64,000 nucleotides of DNA from Miscanthus floridulus (Eukaryota > Streptophyta > Magnoliopsida > Poales > Poaceae). The DNA lies in NCBI RefSeq assembly GCF_019320115.1, contig NC_089589.1:23131273-23195272 (forward strand). The letters run 5' to 3'. Both the position numbers and the translations under genes were made by a program. Below, piece after piece: positions 59,583 to 64,000 of the stretch. The number at the start of each line of letters is the position of its first letter. Position 1 is the first letter of the stretch. The notes under the pieces were generated by a model, which did not search any database, was not told where the DNA came from, and was given only the letters and a program-made list of their open reading frames with translations.

Positions 59583-60505
59583 CATTCTGGTGTTGTATTG
59601 GTCTCAAAATTATTCTTAGGCTTGCATGTGCCATGTGTGAAGGAAACACGAAGTTTGGGATTTTCTGGAGATGGTTTGCTACTTTCTGAGGTTTAATTGA
59701 ATTTCCGCGCGATGACACCGATTAATTATAGATTGAACTGAGTCTAGGCATGAAAAGAACTAGAATGATGCCAAACTTTTACACAGGCTCTAATGTGCCC
59801 TAGGGATAAGAATTTTGTGGAGGTCGATGAAACAATCTATTGGGTCCCAAATGTAATTCACCCTCTTTTATCTCATTCGGCACAGAGAAACATATATTAA
59901 TAAAAAAATTGATTAGAAAAGACTCAGATCTTGTTTGTGGCCTTAATTTGGGTATACATGCTTGTCAAAAAAAAATTCAAGCCATTTCGACATAGGCGGA
60001 GTATAATGCTTCACAGAGGTATATGAGCCCTTTCATCGAACCATGACTATACACGTAGGTTATCAAGGTTTCTGTGGTTCATACTCATTCTGGTGTCGTA
60101 TTGGTCTCAAACTTTTTCTTAGGCTTGCACGTGCCACGTGTGAAGGAAACACCAAGTTTGGGATTTTTTCGGAGATGGTTTGCTACTTTCTGAAGGTTTA
60201 ATTGAATTTCCACGCGACGACACCGATTAATTATAGGTTGAACTGAGTCTACCCACGAAAAGATCCAAAATGGTGCAAAACTTTTACACAGGCTCTAATG
60301 TGCCCTAGGGATAAGAATTTTGTGGAGGTCGATGAAAAAATCTATTGGGTCCAAGATGAAATTCACCATCTTTTGTCTCATTCAGCACATAGAAAAATAT
60401 AATAAATAAAAAACTGATCAGAAAAAACTAAGATCCTGTGTGGGGTCTTAATTTGGGTGTACATGCTTGCCAAAAAATTTTAAGTCATTTCGACATAGGA
60501 ATACA
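59583..60505 (+). repeat. Two direct copies of a ~420-bp non-coding sequence, spaced ~504 bp
   Basis: Copy one is about 59583-60010 and copy two about 60087-60505. Both contain GTATTGGTCTCAAA, TTAGGCTTGCAYGTGCC, GGAGATGGTTTGCTACTTTC and GACACCGATTAATTATAG in the same order. They have diverged by perhaps 10%. No coding signal. Confidence 0.85.
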
Positions 60506-60950
60506 CATGCTTCTATTTATATAGTATATAATTTTTTTAATATATATAAATATCACTGTCGGTTTCAAAACACCAGAGTGATGAGATGAAACCGATAATG
60601 ATGATGGTTATCACAGTCGGTTTATTTTGAAAACTGGTAGTAATTTATAGAAAATTAAAAAAAAATGTGCCTTACCTTGGGTTCGAGCTCGGGTCTCGGG
60701 GAGCAGAGTTCTGAGTCTTAACCGCTGCGCTCGTATAGGAGGTGTGTCAAGGCTAATTTATTTTTTCTTTTTGACCTTTTAGAGTGCTTACGAAATTATA
60801 AAACTAAACCAAAAAATTTGGGCCGCCTAGGACTCGAACACGGGTCTCGGGAGCTAAATTGCGGGGTCTTAACCATTGAGCCAGTCGGAGGAATTCAAAA
60901 GAAAGGGAAAACATATCCTACTTAACCCTGAACTGCTACACCCCCATCAC
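60506..60950 (-). other. Two tRNA-like modules next to a subterminal repeat cluster
   Basis: The minus strand shows an A-box-like GCGCAGCGGTTAAGAC (60717-60732) with a B-box-like GAGCTCGAACCC (60679-60690). A second pair is TGGCTCAATGGTTAAGACC (60866-60884) with GTGTTCGAGTCCTAGG (60826-60841). They are not intact tRNA genes: no 7-bp acceptor stem was found by eye. Confidence 0.4.
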
Positions 60951-60954
60951 TACC

Positions 60955-61060
60955 GGTTTGAGGTATGGCCCGGCAGTGATGTTTCCTCATCACTATCGGT
61001 TTAGAACTTATAACCGACAGTGATGAACCATTAGTATAAAAGCAAGGCGCGGGTTGAAAT
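60955..61060 (+). promoter_or_regulatory. Third internal repeat cluster with TATA box, upstream of the TNPA-like gene
   Basis: CATCACTACCGGTTTGAGG...CGGCAGTGATG and CATCACTATCGGTT...AACCGACAGTGATG pairs end at 61025. TATAAAAG lies at 61035-61042. A leader follows. Confidence 0.55.
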
Positions 61061-62588
61061 TTTACAAAGTCATTTCAACCACACGGCCATCCCCTCCCCC
61101 CGTGCCGCCGGAGCACCACCCCGGGCCTGACGGGCACCACCATTCCCCGCGCACCCGTCCACCGCCGCCCTGCGCCGCCGTTCCTAGCCCCGCGCTCCTC
61201 TTCTTCGACGCCAACGCCCGTGCATCGCCCCATGCCAGAGCACTGCCCCAGGCAGTCCATCCGCCTCACTACTGGAGCACCAACGCTGTCTGTGCCCTCA
61301 TTCCTCGTCCATGACGCTGGCCTGTGCCCCTCCTCCTCCACGCATGCACTCCCACCACCGAGGCCTTCAGGAGCGCACGTACAGCTACTTTCCCACCCCC
61401 CATGGTGAGTGCATGGCTCACTGTCCCGCTATGTGTTTGATGAAATGCCCCACTGGTGAGTGTGTGGCGGCGGACAGCCAGGATTTGGTAGGTCCTCTCC
61501 TACATTGACTCGTGATCCATGTGGCATTGGCGTGTTGGGGCCAATGGGACTTTAGGGGTGGGCATTGGGAGGTTTTCAAGGCAAAACTATAGTATCATGG
61601 TTTACTAGTGTGGAACTGATGCATGCCGGTGTGATATGTTTATCTGTACCACTGACCTATGAGAAGAACTGCATAGTATAAAATTATCTGGAAGCTTGAT
61701 CAATACCTTTACGCCTGCTTTGCTAGTATTAAAAATTTTTGAGAGCCAACTTATGAGAAGAACTGTAGTTACTTAGCAAGGGAAAAACAGTTAGGCCAAT
61801 CAATTGTAGGAGTACTAGCAAAAGTACCTAATGTGGTAAAACTCTGTACATTCACTGTCATATACTTATAGTCATGTTGTATAATTTATCATTCAGATAT
61901 GAGGGTTCAATAAGATGGCACAATTACTCTGCACATAAACGTCATTCTTATTGTGGTATTGCAATGTTTAAGAGTGCCAGTTTTTGCTTGCCAACTGAAC
62001 TTGATGGCATGATCTAGCCTTTAGGAAGCAACTGTTTTAAATTGGCCATGTTGAGTGTTATGTGCTTGGTATTTGGTAACTCCACTTTTAGTGTGATATT
62101 TGCTAGGAACTATGGTAGCATGGTCCACTCCATGGTTCCTATATAATTTTGGTTCTTTGTTGAATGTTGGCATTTTAAACAACTATTTTAACTTTTTAGA
62201 CGAGAAAGTCTTTGTTACAACAACAACAACAACAACAACAAAACCTTTAAGTCCCAAACAAGTTGGGCTAGGCTAGAGTTGAAACCTAGCAGAAGGAGGT
62301 CTTTAGTTGGACATGTCCTGGCGTAGGATTCCACTACTTACCGGTGCCTCTAGAGGTATTCGTTGGACATGTCCAAACCATCTCAACCGGTGCTGGACAA
62401 GGTTTTTCATGCTAAAATCATGAAGAACAATTTAATTTGTTAGATGCTGCAAGTACCTCCTCTCACAATGTAGCTTGCTCCATGCCTCTTTATCTAGATA
62501 ATATTTGTTCATTAGCTGTATATGAACTTAATATTCTGATACATTATGTTTGAATGACAACCTAATTTACTTAAATGTATAGGCAACC
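61061..62588 (+). other. Leader, Pro-rich possible exon and introns of the TNPA-like unit
   Basis: The first 340 bp are GC-rich with a Pro/Arg/His-rich open frame (61054-61314) of doubtful meaning. From 61500 the sequence is AT-rich and intron-like, with a SINE/LINE-tail insertion at 62216-62430. Confidence 0.4.
62216..62430 (-). mobile_element. SINE/LINE 3'-tail type insertion (Au-like)
   Basis: On the minus strand the end reads CCCAACTTGTTTGGGACTTA and then AAGGTTTTGTTGTTGTTG, a signature I know from Au-type SINEs and related grass LINE tails. The (CAA)n tract on the plus strand is at 62216-62241. The 5' limit is uncertain. Confidence 0.6.
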
Positions 62589-63018
62589 ATGGCATGGTAT
62601 GTAGTGCATGTTGGTCACGTGTCTAGGGATTTATCGAACCTAGGAAGATTGCTATGCTCAAGTCAATCGCTACCCTGGTAATTTGCACAAAAAATACAAC
62701 ACAGAAGCTGAAGCTTTGAGGGCCTACTATAGTCATCCTGCCTACCTTGCAAACTATGGGCAATCGGCCTACTATGGTCCAATGAATGCAAACCATGGCC
62801 ATCCGCTGGCACTGGAGATTGAAGAGAAGCCACCCACCAGAGATGTGAAGATTAGGAGAATTGCTCCTTGGTCTTGGAAAGATGTCATGCTTTTATTTAT
62901 GGCTATCATCATTGCTTTTCTTATTTGGAAGATGTCAATCAGGACGGTGAGAATGAGCAGCCATGGACCCCGTCTGGCCTACTCGAGCTGGGTCAAAATG
63001 ACCAAGATGGCCACGTAA
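62583..63018 (+). pseudogene. RNase H1 N-terminal-like (PF01693 type) domain protein, decayed
   Basis: After acceptor TGTATAG, ATG 62589 opens MAWYVVHVGHV. A frame change and a TAG at 62641, where Trp fits, follow. Then EDCYAQVNRYPGNLHKKYNT and EAEALRAYYSH complete the small fold known from RNase H1 N-termini. Downstream, residues encoded at 62875-62940 (DVMLLFMAIIIAFLIWKM) form one hydrophobic segment that could span a membrane. The domain may bind nucleic acid and is probably the start of the TNPA-like gene rather than a host gene. Confidence 0.5.
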
Positions 63019-63079
63019 CTTTGGTATCATGTGACTATGTAGCCACACATGCTAATCAATTGAGAGGGTCATAGCTTAC

Positions 63080-63900
63080 TTGGTGTCTCCAGCAGGAGCC
63101 TCCTGTCGGTTGAGGAGCCAGAGGGTTCGGGTAGCAGGAAGGCCAAATCCAAGCGACGCAGTGTCAAAGTTTTCTATTGGTAGGAATGCACACTGGCACA
63201 TCACTGAGTTTGATGAATTTGGGGATCCACTCTCACCGCCTATAGCTTTGACCAAATACAAGACTATCCTCAGGTTACTTGTAAGGGACTTCATCCCGAT
63301 TAGGTACAGGAAGTGGAATGGGAAAGATAATGACCCGTGGAGGGTTCCCAAAAGTGAGAAGGATTACATATGGGATATTAAGATCCCAGAGTATTTCACT
63401 TTCCCAACAGAGTATGACAAGGAGGTTAGTCAAGAAAAAAGCAAAAGAAATCATGGGGACATGCTTCAAGAATTTCAAGGGGACATTGTACAAGAATTTT
63501 GTCCTCCAAAATAAAGAGCCAGATTTCGATGGTGGATAGTTTAGCAAGCAGAAGGACTTCTGGCAGGATTTCAAGGAATATAGGTTATCCGAGGAGTACT
63601 TAGAACTGAGCAGGAAGAATAAGGAGAACTCGAAGAAAGCGACGAATCCTCATCATCTCGGCTCTCGTGGCTACGCTAAAAAGATGATAGAATTTGAAGC
63701 AGAACTTGAAAAGATGGATCACCTTACTGAGGAAGGCGTTTAGGTTGAGACCAGCCCATTGAGAGCCAAGATCGGTATTATACTGTATGGGGAGGAATGT
63801 ATGCCATGCCGAGGATGGGAGCTTTAGCTCCACAAATCCACCCATGAGCGAACTCATCTAGAGGATCTCCTAGGTAACTGAGGAGGTGAGACAAGGGACT
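63080..63900 (+). pseudogene. TNPA-like protein (Ptta/En/Spm transposase type), with frameshifts
   Basis: The frame 63080-63514 contains FDEFGDPLSPP, YKTILRLLVRDFIPIRYRKW and VPKSEKDYIWDIKIPEYF. This is the G-x-P...L-V-R-x-x-I-P-I-x-Y-x-x-W...V-P...K-x-x-I-W pattern of this family. It then shifts frame near 63430-63450 to CFKNFKGTLYKNFV, and FWQDFKEYRLSEEYLELSRKNK plus HHLGSRGYAKK follow to about 63700. Stop codons follow at 63740 and later. It belongs to the same family as the gene at 186-1794 but to a different, clearly diverged branch. Confidence 0.6.
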
Positions 63901-64000
63901 CACACTTCTAATAGGGAGAAAGACGTGCTCACCCAAGCACTCAGAACTAAGGAGCACCCCGGTCGTACTAGAGGAACCGGTGTTATTCCTTGGAAACTAG

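Larger units (their letters stand above)
39566..64000 (+). repeat. Unit 2 of the tandem duplication (interrupted, runs off the window)
   Basis: This is homologous to 615-13604 as far as 52250. It then carries a CACTA element from 52251 to at least the window end. Differences from unit 1 include a 1246-bp deletion at 44511-44516, miniature CACTA-type insertions at 48808-49146 and 50918-51483, a roughly 55-bp extra stretch near 46166-46222 flanked by the repeat TCCATC, and a shorter AT microsatellite. Confidence 0.85.
52251..64000 (+). mobile_element. Large CACTA element, right end beyond the window
   Basis: It starts CACTACCTCAGATTTAGACA after TTTCTA, interrupting a sequence that is continuous in unit 1 at about 13604. 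CACTGTCGGTT/AACCGACAGTG modules recur at 52270-52520, 57140-57270, 57985-58109, 60555-60650 and 60955-61025. It encodes a decayed TNP2, an unknown second unit and a TNPA-like gene, all on the plus strand. No right terminus was found, so it is at least 11.7 kb. A compound of nested elements of one family cannot be excluded. Confidence 0.75.

Noticed and set aside
60679..60884. Functional tRNA genes
   Set aside because: A-box- and B-box-like motifs are present, but I could not form a full cloverleaf with an acceptor stem, so they are reported only as tRNA-like modules.

Overview
This window looks like nuclear DNA from a grass, most likely a panicoid (the maize, sorghum, Setaria and Panicum group). 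It has spliced genes with GT-AG introns and no prokaryotic signals. It carries a cereal-type CC-NB-ARC-LRR resistance gene and is packed with CACTA elements whose subterminal repeats (TTTGCCGAGTGCC, TTTAGTCCCGGTTGG, CACTGTCGGTT types) I know from grasses. The species cannot be fixed by eye.

Layout. Positions 1-3529 hold the right part of a CACTA element on the minus strand: a TNPA-like gene and the last domain of TNP2. Positions 5329-11480 hold an apparently intact NLR gene (minus strand) with a promoter, a 5' UTR exon, two introns and a 1063-residue product. Then come a LINE scrap, a TIR element and half of a non-autonomous CACTA element. From 17210 to 27147 lies a Tat-like Ty3/gypsy element that has lost most of pol and nearly all of its 5' LTR. 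It separates two copies (13160-17209 and 27149-30521) of one segment. Positions 31398-34639 hold a CACTA element with a second CACTA element nested in it. Positions 35882-39565 hold an NB-ARC exon scrap hit by a LINE, then a truncated LTR-type element.

At 39566 the sequence starts again as position 615: a direct tandem duplication with a unit of about 38.95 kb. Unit 2 repeats the CACTA end and the NLR gene. NLR copy 2 lost 1246 bp, so it predicts a CC-NB-ARC protein with a short frameshifted tail and no LRR. Unit 2 also gained two CACTA-type miniature insertions, one in intron 1 of the NLR. It is broken at 52251 by a large CACTA element that runs to the window end, with a decayed TNP2 gene, a second unknown transcription unit and a TNPA-like gene.

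The only plausible host genes are the two NLR copies. The rest is transposon sequence, much of it with stop codons that look like C-to-T decay of methylated DNA. The most unusual signals are: (a) in the large CACTA element, three promoter-like TATA boxes that each lie 10-13 bp downstream of a hairpin cluster of the element's own terminal repeat; (b) tRNA-like A/B-box modules that recur inside three CACTA families; (c) the sharp change in divergence between the duplicated units at the point where NLR copy 2 was truncated.
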